Below are positions 35,715 to 46,918 of a DNA stretch of 47,478 nucleotides, one piece after another. Every line of letters begins with the position of its first letter. Position 1 is the stretch's first letter. A program made the translations under genes and the position numbers. Below the pieces are notes generated by a model. It worked only from the letters and a program-made list of their open reading frames with translations, did not search any database and was not told the DNA's origin. The stretch is from Hypsibius dujardini (lineage: Eukaryota > Tardigrada > Eutardigrada > Parachela > Hypsibiidae): NCBI GenBank assembly GCA_001579985.1, contig LRSR01010622.1, forward strand, positions 1 to 47,478, in the 5' to 3' direction.

Positions 35715-36015
35715 TGAAAGAATAGGCAATGGCGACCCGAAATTGAGAAAAAAGCAAAGTGATGATTTCCCAATCAACAGCTGGTTTAACTACGCCTTCC
35801 AATTCCACATAAAAGAGTACGTGGAATTGTAAATTGGAATTTCATTATTCTCATTTGGTTCCAATCCCAATCTTGGCAGTTACGACTTCCAGTCGGCTCT
35901 GGAATTGGTATTTATCTAATTCCCTACAGGGGGCGCTGTCTAACGTGTAAAGTAGTCCTTGTCGGTCATTGTTTCCCTTCTTCTCTGTTTTAGTTTGTGT
36001 AAACGGACGGACGGA
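35715..36015. promoter_or_regulatory. Bidirectional promoter between WDR75 and METTL23
   Basis: The two start codons are head to head, 301 bp apart. No TATA box stands out. Both genes must start transcription within this interval or in its 5' UTRs, so a shared divergent promoter is likely. Confidence 0.55.
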
Positions 36016-37016
36016 ATGAACTCTCGCCGCAACTTCACTTTTAAGGGGACGGACAGTGATCGTGATCTTGGTGAGCTGAGTGGAAGGCTCGGACAAATGC
36101 CTGACAATACGTCTGTGTCCGTCACCGTAACGGAAGTGGTTGATCCTGACTACTCGTGCTACACGTGGCCCAGTGCCGTCGTTTTGGCCCAATTTATCTG
36201 GCATCATCGGGCGGAATTACGGGGCAAAATACTTCTGGAAATAAGCGCTGGTACGACTTTCACGAGGTTGTCTGTGTAGCTATCGGTATGTGTTTAGTCT
36301 GTGATTAAGGAGTTTATCGTTGCCTGAATGCACCGCTTCTTCCGGCGTCCAACAGATCCAACTATCTCTCCTCTTTGTATTTAAATATTTGATCCATACA
36401 GTAACATGTCTGTGGTCCAGCTTGCTTGTCATTTACCTGCCGCACCGTCTACTGGTTTGTTCGTCCGTTGTCTGTCTGTCTGTCTATCTCTCTTTCTGTT
36501 TGTGGATAATGAGATAATATATAGGTTATCTTCCTTCTTTCAGGTACCTGTCTACCTGGTATCCTAGCCGCCAAGATTGGCGCTACAGTTATCGTATCCG
36601 AATACGCCCTCAATCCCGTTGCCGTGGAACGATGTCGCAGCCAGGCCGTCCAAAACCAAGTGGCTGTTCGAACCGCCGGTGTCATCTGGGGCCAAGTAAC
36701 GGCGGACCTTTCAGCCCTGCCGGCATTGGACGTGGTCGTTCTGTCAGACGTCTTCTACGACCCGGTCAACTTCAGTGACGTGCTCTTCACAATTGATTTC
36801 CTGCTGACGAGACATCCACTTGCAAAATGTTACTTTGCTTATCAAATTCGGGACGACAATTGGAATGTGCACTTTTTACTGCGCCGGTTCGGTCTTCAGT
36901 GCCGGAAGATTGAGCTGGCAGATTTTGGTGGAGCAGGCGGCGAGTTGGCTGGGAGCAATTTGCCCGGCAGTACAGAAATTGAAATGTTTGAATGTCGCCG
37001 CCGATCCCTGTCGTGA
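36016..37016 (+). CDS. METTL23: METTL23-like SAM-dependent protein methyltransferase
   Basis: Two exons, 36016-36250 and 36544-37016, give 235 aa. METTL23 is a class I SAM-dependent methyltransferase; the vertebrate protein has been reported to methylate histone H3 arginine, but the target here is unknown. The match is strong and in order: VVDPDYSCYTWPSAVVLAQF, the SAM motif I region LLEISAGTCLPGILAAKIGA, then VVVLSDVFYDPVNFSDVLFT and the C-terminal GGELAGSNLPGSTEIEMFE. Motif I reads EISAG where EIGAG is usual, so the first motif glycine is a serine, which could weaken SAM binding. The first 25 residues are basic and not conserved. The start ATG was chosen because the frame upstream has no other ATG. 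Confidence 0.9.
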
Positions 37017-37289
37017 TAAGTGTACCCCTTCATATCACCACAGCTATGGCGCAGGTTTGCATGATACTTTTTTTGCATTTTTGCGAGAGGGGAAATGAAA
37101 GGAAATCTGTAATAATGTTCAAAAGAAAAAGAAGAACAATTAGCCAAGCTGAAGGACTTTTCTACATCATATAAAAAATTAATTGGTAAAAAAAAGTTAT
37201 GTTTGCGAATTAAATTATGTTGCATGCATGTAAATAGCTAGATGCCTTGGTTATTATCCATTTGGATTTCCGGGAGCTGGGTGGTATTG
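37017..37289. other. METTL23 3' UTR and spacer
   Basis: AT-rich sequence downstream of METTL23 with no exon I can support. Confidence 0.35.
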
Positions 37290-37569
37290 ATCGGTCAGCT
37301 TCCGTTGATTCTTAATTATTTCGTTGCTGTCACAAGTTCATTCGTTAGAGTTGACCGTGTTTTGGCGTTGTTGTTGGTCGGACCAAGACTGGACATTGTC
37401 GCACTCGGCGAGCTTCTGATACACCGCCAGATTTTGGAGCATGATTAGGTTTGAAGGCCTGCGCTCGACAAGCGTCGTCGGCACTAACTGCCGGGGGCAC
37501 TTTCGGCTTACCTTGACCGTGGATGGAACACCAGCTCCGCCGGTCTTTTCTGCGGGCTTCTTCGCTTGC

Positions 37570-37779
37570 CTACGACGGTTCAGTTACGTTCTCGTTGTTG
37601 ACCGTCTCGGACTCTGATTCCTAAAAAAAGAGCATAACATCAAATATGCTGATAGTGAAATATGGCTGGATGATCTTTCTTGCTATACTCTACTTCGGCA
37701 CAGTGGATCGGAGCAATTGCCAGGTATGTCAGCACAATCAGGACGCAAATAAATTCCAGTTGGCCCTTTTTCACTATCA
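37570..37779 (-). CDS. Possible secreted or membrane peptide gene, fragmentary
   Basis: A segment at 37694-37779 encodes a signal-peptide or membrane-like run, KKGQLEFICVLIVLTYLAIA then PIHCAE. It ends at a GTAGAG donor. A strong acceptor (TTTTTTTAG) at 37621 begins a second exon in the same frame, ESESETVNNENVTEPS, which then reaches TAG at 37570. The first segment lacks an ATG, so an upstream exon is needed. The reading frame after the TAG is again coding-like, with basic pairs (ARRKDRRSWCSIHGQ), and reaches a strong donor (TCAAG|GTAAGC) at 37512/37511. This could be a broken prepropeptide gene or an incompletely assembled one. I cannot identify it. Confidence 0.25.
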
Positions 37780-38191
37780 CTTTTTAAAGTAGGTTTACAT
37801 CCACAGTTTTGAGTAGTCAATAAGAAGTTTGTTTGTGAGCCTCCCTCTGTAAAAAATGTGTTGGAGGAATTGATTGACCGCAACACTGACTGTCTCCGGT
37901 ATATCACATTAGCATAGCAGTTTTAGTAAGATTAAGAATCAGCTGTCGCCATGACATTTAAGCATTCTATACAGCAATCCAGTCACCACATGAGGCTCCA
38001 ACTCGGGTGGGATAAAGACTAAATGAAAAGCCTTCCTTAAAAAAACGAGTTTTAATAATAAGCATATAAATGCCAAGTTCTAGCAGTAGAAGTGTCGATC
38101 GACCAGCCAAACCAAATCTCTAATGCTTCCTCTTTTGCTTGCACTTTTTCTTCCATTGCACCTTTGTCTTCATCTTATCCTTTTTGTTTAT

Positions 38192-38437
38192 TCAAGTGCA
38201 TGTACTAGTAGTCGTATCGTGACTACGTGACACCGAAACAAGCCTTTCTCCCGTTGGCTTTGATAGGTGCTGACCAATGTCAATCCACCCAACAACTTTA
38301 TATTCATTCTTTTGACATTCATGACAAACATTGAAACAGTGTACTTGAGGTACCAATACATAACTGGCATGAGTCAGTGATGGGCAGAAAGAACAAACCC
38401 ATTTTTTCTGTTTCACTGCACGTGTCTCTCTAGACAC
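38192..38437 (-). other. Cysteine-rich open frame, possible exon
   Basis: An open frame without ATG contains KKWVCSFC and HCFNVCHECQ, a CxxC...CxxxCxxC arrangement that could bind zinc. An acceptor-like TGTGTCTAG is near its 5' end and an AATAAA overlaps its stop codon. It lies downstream of BCL9 on the same strand, so it may simply be BCL9 3' UTR. Confidence 0.2.
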
Positions 38438-38881
38438 AGCGAGATTACGGCAACTTTTATTCTTATTCCATTTTCAGGAATTATTCGGATAAAGAGCGCA
38501 AGAGAGGGAGAGAGAGAGAAAAGTCTATCATATTTCAAACCGAGAGGCTATTCTGTTCGTATACTGTCATGGCATGGCGACCGTCGTCTTGAGAAGAGAT
38601 AGCAGACAAAAAGAGGTCAGTCAAGGGGCAACAAAATGCCCGCAACCCAACCATAGCAACTAAAAAAAATAAAAATTATATAACAAAATAACAAAAAGAC
38701 CCCCAGAGCTAGTTAGCTAGTCCAACAAAAAGAGACAAAAAGCAATAAAAGAAGGGGAAAACGGGGGTTGGTGCCGGAGAAGAGAAGGGATATAGAGATA
38801 TTATTATTAATAAGTTAAACAACTCTTTTTCATTTCATTCTCTGTTGGCACAAAAAAAAGAGAAATAAAAAGCCAAAGATA
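38438..38881 (-). other. Probable BCL9 3' UTR
   Basis: A-rich sequence directly after the BCL9 stop on the transcribed strand, with no other gene. It is non-coding as far as I can see. Confidence 0.4.
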
Positions 38882-41800
38882 CTACTGGGGAGCTGCGGTT
38901 GATGCTGCCGTTTGTTGCAGCTGCTGCTGGGGAGAAGATTGTAGCGCTTGCTGCTGCTGCTGCCGTGCGGAAGAGGGCTGTGTATTGCTGGCGTACAGCT
39001 GTTCCTGGAAGGCCTGATAACCCGGCGCGTACGCCGGCTCAGAGTTACTGTTCCCCACTCCGCCGCCCATTATTTGGTGTGAAAGAGAGTAGTCCGGCTG
39101 CTGCTGTTGCTGCAATAAGTGCTGAGAGGGGAGGCCTCCTCCTCCGCCGTTGGACGGGGCGTACATCTGCGGAGAAGGTTGCTGCTGCTGCATAAAGCCC
39201 CCGGAAGACATGTGTTGCGGCTGCTGCGGACCCCCCGACATCATCGGACCCCTGAGGGGGGGCGGCTGGGGAGGACCGGAAGCTCCTCCTCCTCCGCCGG
39301 TCCAAGGTTGGAGAAAGTCGAGATTGGGCGGGGGTCGGGTCTGTTTCGGCGGAGGTGGCCGGTTCGGGCCGTATTGGATTGTGTGAGGTGCACTCGTTCG
39401 GATGGAGACTTGAGGGGAGGGGCCAACGCCCCCACCGCCGCCCCCGGGGAAGGAGCCATCGTTGAAGGAGGTCTGGTAACCGACCGGAGGACCTCAAATA
39501 ATAACATGCTTTAGTCATACACTACTTCTCATACTATTATAATCGCAGACAATTTCATTTTCATAATAAAAGATATTACCAGTAATAAAAAGGATAGAAA
39601 ACCATAGAGAAAAAATATTACAAGCAAATATAGATTTAATTGCGTTAGTATCATTTTTTAACACAAAATCTTTTTTAATGTAATAAGTTAATCAAATAAT
39701 TTGTTAAATAATTTGCAATTCGGGGAGATGGCTAACCTTGATTCATCATATGCTGCATGTCGGATGCGAAGTTGACCGATCCCTGGCCGCCATGTGTCTG
39801 GAAGTGAGCTCCACCACCACCGTTCTCGAAGGCACCGGGAATATTTTGAATGTTGACGTGCTCGATGGCGATGTTGGCATTAACATAGGTGTTATTAACC
39901 GTCTGTGGTGGTTTCTGATGACCCATCATCGGACCACCGGGAAGGGTGGAATTACTGCTGCCGTGGAATTGAGCACGGATGCTGGCTTCGAATTGCTGCG
40001 CTTGGAACATCTGGTTGGGGGAGTGGGAAGCGCCGTTACTAGGACCAGGATGACGCTGTGGCATGTCCGACATGCACTGGCCCTGCGGTTGTTGGCCGGG
40101 GTGGAAGGGTTGAGAGGAAAAGTGCTGTTGCTGCTGGAATTGAGCGTGCTGCTGCATCGTCATCGAGGACATGCCTTGCTGTCCGCCCGGAGGACCGCCC
40201 ATCATCATTTGTCCTGCATGGGGAAAAATCCCTCTCCAGACAATGTCCGCAAAAACAATCCAACTTCTTTTTTGTCAATCTCAAGGCCTGCCTGCCTGCC
40301 TGCCTGTGTCTCTTTGGCTGACTGACTATCTGTCCGAGTGTCTGTCTGCCTGTGTCTATTTGTCTGCTGCCAGTCTGTCTGCCTGTATGCGTGCCGTAAA
40401 CTCACCACCCATACGTGGACCTCCAGCCATCTGGTCAGCAAACTGCTGATTCATTACGTGCTGTTGCTGCTGATCCACATTGATCGGCGCCATGCCACGC
40501 ATCCGTGGCCCATTCATCGGCGGCATCCCTCTTGGACCACCATTGGCCGGACCTCCCCGCAGAAAATTGCGGTTGGGCTGCTTCTGGATGACCACTTCCT
40601 GATCCAGTTGACCGCTAATATACTGAATGGGCTGAGGTGAGGGCACAGGCATCACCGTCGCCATGTTTCCCTCCTTCCCCAAGAGATCCATGCCGCAGGA
40701 TTGCTGCAACGGTTGACCATACAGTCCGTCACCCGAGAAGGTGCCAGCGGAGGGACCTTCCCTTTTCACCATCATCTCCATCTGTGCGTGCTGATGTTGC
40801 GCCTGAAAACAGAGTCCTTTAAATTAAAGTCTTTTGCATTTTAAAAAGAACGAATCCAAATATTTTAAACCCAATTATAGGAATACTGTAATTTAATTAT
40901 TAAATATTTTTCTCGACCATTTAAAATGACAGCAGTTATACTTTTCATTAGTTAAGCTTGATTTGAGATAAAAATGATTAATATTTGCTTCAAGTTTGAA
41001 AATATGTTTAACTCTAGTTTTAGATATACCTCATAATTGACTTCTTCGAGGGTTACAGTGGCTTCCATTTGAGCAGTGGCGCGCTTGCTGTTGCGGCCTG
41101 AGCCGGCGGGACGAACCGGTCGAGCAGGAAGCATCATACCGCCGCCGCCAGGCATCATGGGAACAGGACCAGGGCCACCACCTTGGGCGGGATATGGGGG
41201 AGGAGCTACTTGAGGATTGCCATTTCCCATTCCAATTTGATCCCTTAATTGGCGTATTTTCTGCAGTTTCATATCTTTCGTGACCTGCTGATGGGCCGAA
41301 GGGACGCCACCGCCACCGCCAAAGTCCGGCCGCATTTGGGGCCGCTGGTTGTTGTGCATCAGGCCGGCAGACATCATCTGAGAGCGCTGAAAATATCCCC
41401 AATATTAGTCACTCAACACAGACCGACATGTGACAGACAGTCAGGCAGACAGCCCAGTATTGTAGACAGACAGATACACAACCACACATTCGGATAGGCA
41501 GACAAACAGACACTTAGACAGACATACAAACAGACACTTGACAGACATACAAACAAACAGACATGCGGCCACACAGACAATCAGGCATACATTTGAATAG
41601 GCAAAAAAGCGGACAACGCAAATAGTTAAGACAAACATCTAGGCAGATAGACTGACACACAAACGGACGGACGGACATAAAGGCAGGCACAAAGAAAAGC
41701 ATCAAAATTATTTCTTACCTGTTGGGGAGACATGTTGAAAGTGCGACCCTCCATTTGAAAGTGATTCAAAAAGTTTTTCGTTGCTGGCAGCTGCTGATGA

Positions 41801-43032
41801 AACTCTACAATATTCTGCACCCGGTTGCTGATCACATCCTGCGCAGCGTAATTGGCCAATTCGGTGTCGAAGACGTAAATGTAATTCTGATTGGGCAAGT
41901 ACGGCTGGTCAGCGGGCGGGTTGCCGTGATTCGGATGCGGCTGCTGGGGCTGTTGTTGGTGGGGATGCTGATGCATCATCTGCTGAGGCTGGGGAGTCAT
42001 TTGCATCTGTAGCGGCATTCCTCCTCCCATGCCTCCGCCACCTCCACCGGGCATCATCAGGTGTGGTGGATGGGGGGACATGGACCCGGAACCGGGCGGA
42101 CAACCACCGGCAACTAAATTCGAGCGGAGATGGTTGGCAAGATTCGGTCCAGGGCTCAGGGGAATGTAGCTGGAAGGGGTGCCCGGCGCGGCGGAAGGCG
42201 GCCTGAGGCTGTGAGGACCTCCGATGCCCACTCCGTTCAGACTGGAAGCCTGAACAATGTGTAGGTTATAGCACATTTACTAACAACGATAGACATACAC
42301 AAAAACAGACAACAAACCAACAGACAAGCAGTTCGACAGATGGACGAATTGGTAAACAGCTAGGCAGAAAAACATTTAGACAAACAGATAATCAAGCAGA
42401 GAGGCAGACAGATACGTTACGTTGAGTGGAAGGTCAGCAAGCGAAGGAGAACTAACCATGTTTGCCATCTTTTCGATGGGATCCTCCTTTTTGAACTGAT
42501 CTAAAGGCGAGGGTGTTGGTCCACCAGGCCCCGGGGAACGCATGGAGAGAGGTGTACAGGCGGCTGCCGGTTCCGGCGTCGGCGGCGGCATCTCCACGGA
42601 CTCTGCCTTAATACTATTGCTTAGTGCACGGGCTTGGCTATTCGGCGTCTGCGACTTGGGTGGCCATGGCAGTTCCGATCCTAACAAGCAAAATAAACAA
42701 ATTGAGGACCTTTTTCTTCGATTCTGAGTAATATTTAAAGAAATAAAAATGACCAATTTGAAATGAAACTGACAGAAATTGAAGTATATCCGAAATAAGT
42801 AACAAGCACACGTGACAATTAAATCTACTTTTAATTTAAAGAGAGATAATAAAATAAAATATTTAAAGTGTGAAAACGTACTGCTGCCGGGAGTGTCAGG
42901 CCCGGTGGAAGGAGTTTTGGGCTGACGATTGAGGGGACTGGAGACGGGAAGACCATTGTCAGATGAGCCATTATTATTGTTGCCAGCGCCACCTGTCGTT
43001 GGACTGGCTTTCAACTTCTTTGGCTCTCTCAT
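38882..43032 (-). CDS. BCL9/lgs: BCL9/Legless, beta-catenin transcription co-activator
   Basis: Seven coding exons, 42882-43032, 42457-42680, 41719-42249, 41030-41386, 40406-40802, 39737-40213 and 38882-39492, join to 915 aa. BCL9/Legless links beta-catenin to Pygopus in the nuclear Wnt enhanceosome. Homology domain 1, which binds the Pygopus PHD finger, is clear at residues about 248-280: YIYVFDTELANYAAQDVI then NRVQNIVEFHQQ. A helical segment at about 337-354 (TKDMKLQKIRQLRDQIGM) sits where HD2, the beta-catenin-binding helix, is expected; the match is weaker. The rest is Pro, Gly, Gln and Met-rich, as usual. Non-repetitive islands NNTYVNANIAIEHVNIQNIP and QVSIRTSAPHTIQYGPNRP stand out in the C-terminal half. 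The N-terminus (MREPKKLKASPTT) follows untranslated sequence. It is shorter than vertebrate BCL9 (about 1400 aa). Confidence 0.85.
41420..41690. repeat. CAGA tetranucleotide tract in a BCL9 intron
   Basis: Many ACAGACAG, AACAGACACTTAGACA and CGGACGGACGG units fill the intron between exons 3 and 4. In the transcript strand this reads CTGTCTGT. Confidence 0.8.
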
Positions 43033-45440
43033 GGCGGCTCTTCCGGCTCTCTGGAGGCAAGGCCAACGACGAAAGCTTCTCCCAAGGAGGAAGCCGGAAG
43101 AAAGAAGGCAAGCAAGAGAGACAGTGAAAGAAGGAGGCAAAACAAGTGGAGGCAGTTAGTTGTTCCTTAGGGAGGGATGGAGAAGAGAAGCCAGATGAAG
43201 AACGCCGCCACACTTTCCACCTCCGACGAGCATCAACAAGACGACGAGCATCTTGTCGCGGGCAATTCACCGGGCAAAATTCACTGCAGATAGACAAAAA
43301 AACCAAGTATCAGCAGTGAAATATTATTGACTCATAGTCAAGACAACTCATGTCTGTCTGTGTGCGATACGGGACTCTGTCCTAGCAAAGCAAACCATCT
43401 TAGTTTGAACCATTGATTGATTGATTCAAGTCGGAGGTTATATCAAATTAATTCCTTGTACAACACGAAAAAAGCTTACTAATAAAAGAACTTCATTGGT
43501 GATAAACGTAAATAAATATATATAATGTAAACTCAAGTGAATACTAAATAACCACCAATTAGTCAAGCAATTAATGAATAAATGCATAAAATTATTCAAA
43601 ATAATGAGGAAAAAATTAAAATACTACGGGAAATACAAGATAATATGAGAAAAAGGTCTTGTAAATTAGCTAAAAATGTGACGAATCGGAATTTGTGGAG
43701 GTGTGTCGTGCCGCTATTGGTGCATACACCGACCAGGAAGCACGTTTTCAACCACGCACGCAATCAACAAAGTGATGATAAGAATAAATTGTGGTCTTTG
43801 GTTGTTTGGGTTAACCGGTCCTTTTCTTATATGCTTGGATGAGATATGCTTTAACGCTCCAAATTTTCTTGTGCTTTTCATATATGGTCTCCGGTCAAAT
43901 AAATATTACATTCGCCATCGAGAGACATTCGATTAATAATGAAGGAAAAGAGAAAAAGGCCTTTCAATATTGTGCTATTATTAAAAGCTAATTTAATGCT
44001 CAAAAACCCGATTCCCATTCTAATTTATAACTTACACAAACTTCATTTTTATTTATGCTTGCAAACATAAAAATGGTTAAAAGTATATTTGCACTTAACA
44101 AAGCTCAAATAATTGGCTTTAAATATTATATTTCAATTTGCATCTCGGTATACCTTTTTAAGTTCATTTTCTTTCAATTAAAACAGGTTGTGTGAACAAC
44201 AGTTTGCTGCACTGCGACTGTCGAGTGGAAAGCTCACGACGGCCCTTTATCGATAGAGGAGAGAGAGAGAGCCATGTTGGTGGGAAGGAAGAAAGTACGG
44301 GATAACACTAGGCGCGGCAATCAATCTATCAATCACACCAATCTAAGAGTAAGTGTTGCTGTTAAGTAAAGCAAATCAAAGTTACTCCAGCCATTTATCG
44401 CTTTTATCTTATCAATATCAAAAACGTTCCATCCCATCTAAACACGACAATATCGAGAAGCAATTACAGTTGTCCCATAAAAAAATTAATCCAAATTCAA
44501 AGTCTCTCTTGAGCGCACAGTTAACAAAGCAAATCAACCAATCAATTACAACGAACTCAATTCATTCATCTCATGATTGATGTGAATCAATCAATCAAAT
44601 GGAGCAAGCACCCACCACAACACTCTTCTCGTCGAGTGGCTTGTATCGAAAACACTTAAACAAAATATCTGTACATGGAAGATCATTTGGTATTAGGTTG
44701 TAGAGAAATACACCAAAATCATACGATAAATAAACTCAAAACGAAATAAGCACTCAATTCAATGAATCAAGTATGTCTCAGTCAAACTCAAGACAAAGTA
44801 TTGCTCACGAAAGCAATCAATCAATCACTGCAAACATCGCTATTAATTGGTCGTCTACTCGATCTTCCTTGATATGATATGAAACGGAAGGGCAAATAGA
44901 GGATTGAGCCATAGAAAGGGATAAGAAAGGGGCAATTAATTGATATACTGACCTATTAAAGTATCGCAAGCGGTGTCCTTCCTAGGAGGGTGGAGTATAT
45001 GAAGTGTGTATTATAAAGACAGCAATTGTATTCCACAATCATCACCATACAAATCGCCATTAAATAATAATACGCCAATCATCCATCCAATGCAATGCAA
45101 TATAATACAAATCTCCGGCTGTGTAACATAATAAATCCACTCATACGGGGGGCATTAAGTAATCGGATGAGGTTCTGCAGAAGATTAATAATAATATAAA
45201 GTTATTAGAGAAGATGAAGCTTGAAGGCTCATTAATAAATGACATGCCACAGTGGAAAGAGTGTGGAAGGGCATATTAAAGTCACACTCTAAACTACACA
45301 TTTCTTCTGCTGTTTACTTTTTACCTGTGCTGTGTGAATGATAAAAATGTGCTAGCTGAGGAAGAGGCGACAGAGAAAGAGCGAGAGAGAGAGATTATCA
45401 CCATTACGGGGTATATATGAGGGTGCAGCTCAAAAGTCAC
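43033..45440. other. Intergenic region upstream of BCL9
   Basis: The first few hundred bases (about 43033-43290) probably hold the BCL9 5' UTR and promoter. Then follows AT-rich sequence with CAAT repeats near 44310-44840. I see no exon I can defend. Confidence 0.4.
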
Positions 45441-45614
45441 AGGTACAAAGGTAATTGGTGACGTCAGGGGATTTAAAATGTGCGCCAATTGTTGTGTTGG
45501 TGTGGGATACGCGAGATCATCATCGGATCTCGGCATTGGATCGGAGGCCGATTACCGATCAAAACCTCTCTCTTTTTTCTCTAGAGAGAGAGAAGAGAGT
45601 CAGCAGCAGCAGTC

Positions 45615-45665
45615 TTGATGGCGCGCGCGCGCGCGCTCTCTCTCTCTCTCTCTCTCTCTCTTGCA
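45615..45665. repeat. Alternating GC tract joined to a TC tract
   Basis: About eight GC dinucleotides run straight into about a dozen TC dinucleotides. GC alternation is prone to left-handed DNA and CT tracts to unusual pairing, so this is a likely promoter or structural feature. Confidence 0.85.
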
Positions 45666-45945
45666 GTCGCATCGCATCGCACGTCTCTCTTCCGGGCAAA
45701 AGTTAACGCTACGGCTGCTACAATCCCTATGTACAATCACACAGACACGAGCAAGCATGGCAGACGACGCTCAATCACATTTCGGATGCTGCAGTTGAGG
45801 CACACAAGAGCACTAACGTACTCCTTCCCGGCTGCTTCTCTTTCACATGCTTTCTCTCTTTCTCTCTCTGCGGGTATTCACTCACACTGCATAAAGAATT
45901 CTCTTGGCGTGCCATTAAATTACGGCGGCCTCATGACGCCGGCAG

Positions 45946-46137
45946 AATGGCGGCCCGTGTGGGCCGACCAATTTGACTCTTATAACATCCTCACATCGTG
46001 TTGCGGAGTGCGGACGCGAATTGCCAGACGGCGCTGTCAGACGTATGGCCAGAGTTCTTTCACTCATTTTGGTGGCCATCCATGCAAGCGTGAATTTAAA
46101 GAAGACAACGGGACACAAAGTACCATAGTCATGGAAG
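45946..46137 (+). CDS. Possible exon with a thrombospondin-like cysteine module
   Basis: Bounded by a CAG acceptor-like site and an AAG|GTGTGA donor-like site. The frame reads FDSYNILTSCCGVRTRIARR then RCQTYGQSSFTHFGGHPC. The order SCxGxRTRxxRRxC...FGGxPC resembles a thrombospondin type 1 repeat, though the usual tryptophan ladder is poor. No gene model around it is evident, so it may be part of a larger plus-strand gene or chance. Confidence 0.2.
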
Positions 46138-46918
46138 GTGTGACGGGTTAGATGGCATTCATCATGGAATGGTCTACCGGGTGGGCGGGGAGATTGAGAG
46201 TGGACAGATCATTGGACGGTATTATAGGCATTATAAAGAAACGAAAGGCTTCATAATGATGGCTTGTAGAATTGCAAAATTTATCTCTTGGGGACGGTGA
46301 GATGAAGGGACAGTTGGATTTAAAAACGGATGGCTGCTAATGAAACGGAGAAACGGGGAGAGTTGGAGCGACATACAGAGTATATGCACATCACAGGGGA
46401 TAGGAACTTGCGAGAAGAGAACGGACCCGGTAAATATGGAGGATGCTTGTGATCCGGTAGAGGGTATGACAGTCAATGCTTATTATCTTCCTTCTAAAAT
46501 AAGTAGTAGTATCGATGCAGTTTGCAATCTATTTCAAATTACTTTTCACCAAAACAGAAGATTGTTAAACTAGTCAGCTATAAACTGCCTTTTTAAGCAA
46601 CTACAAGTCAATTCGTTTGTTTATAATTACTTGGCCACTAAAACTATTAGTCAAGATTGTCTTATTCGGCAGAGTACCAGTAACTCTTATTAACAGTTCA
46701 TTATGGGTACTCAAGCGACAGCTTAGGAACAACACTGGGAGAGAGAATAAGCTCAGAACACTCGCACACGAAGAAAAAACAATCTCAGACTTGGTAAAGT
46801 GTATATAGCAAGTGAATGCGCTGTACAATAGGACTCTGTTTTGTGTTTTGAGAGAAGAAGGGAATTAGCCACCAAAGCCACAACCAAGAAGCAGGTGTTA
46901 TTTCAGACATTTCAACCG
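46138..46918. other. Intergenic region 3' of the filamin-like gene
   Basis: An ATG frame at 46340-46573 (MKRRNGESWSDIQSICTSQG and on) is cysteine-rich and could be another small exon, but no splice context makes it secure. The rest is AT-rich. Confidence 0.25.

Noticed and set aside
37242-37448. Hydrophobic plus-strand frame
   Set aside because: It is antisense to the coding-like minus-strand region and has no splice context.
39738-40325. 195-codon plus-strand frame
   Set aside because: It is the antisense shadow of BCL9 exon 6 and its repeat codons.
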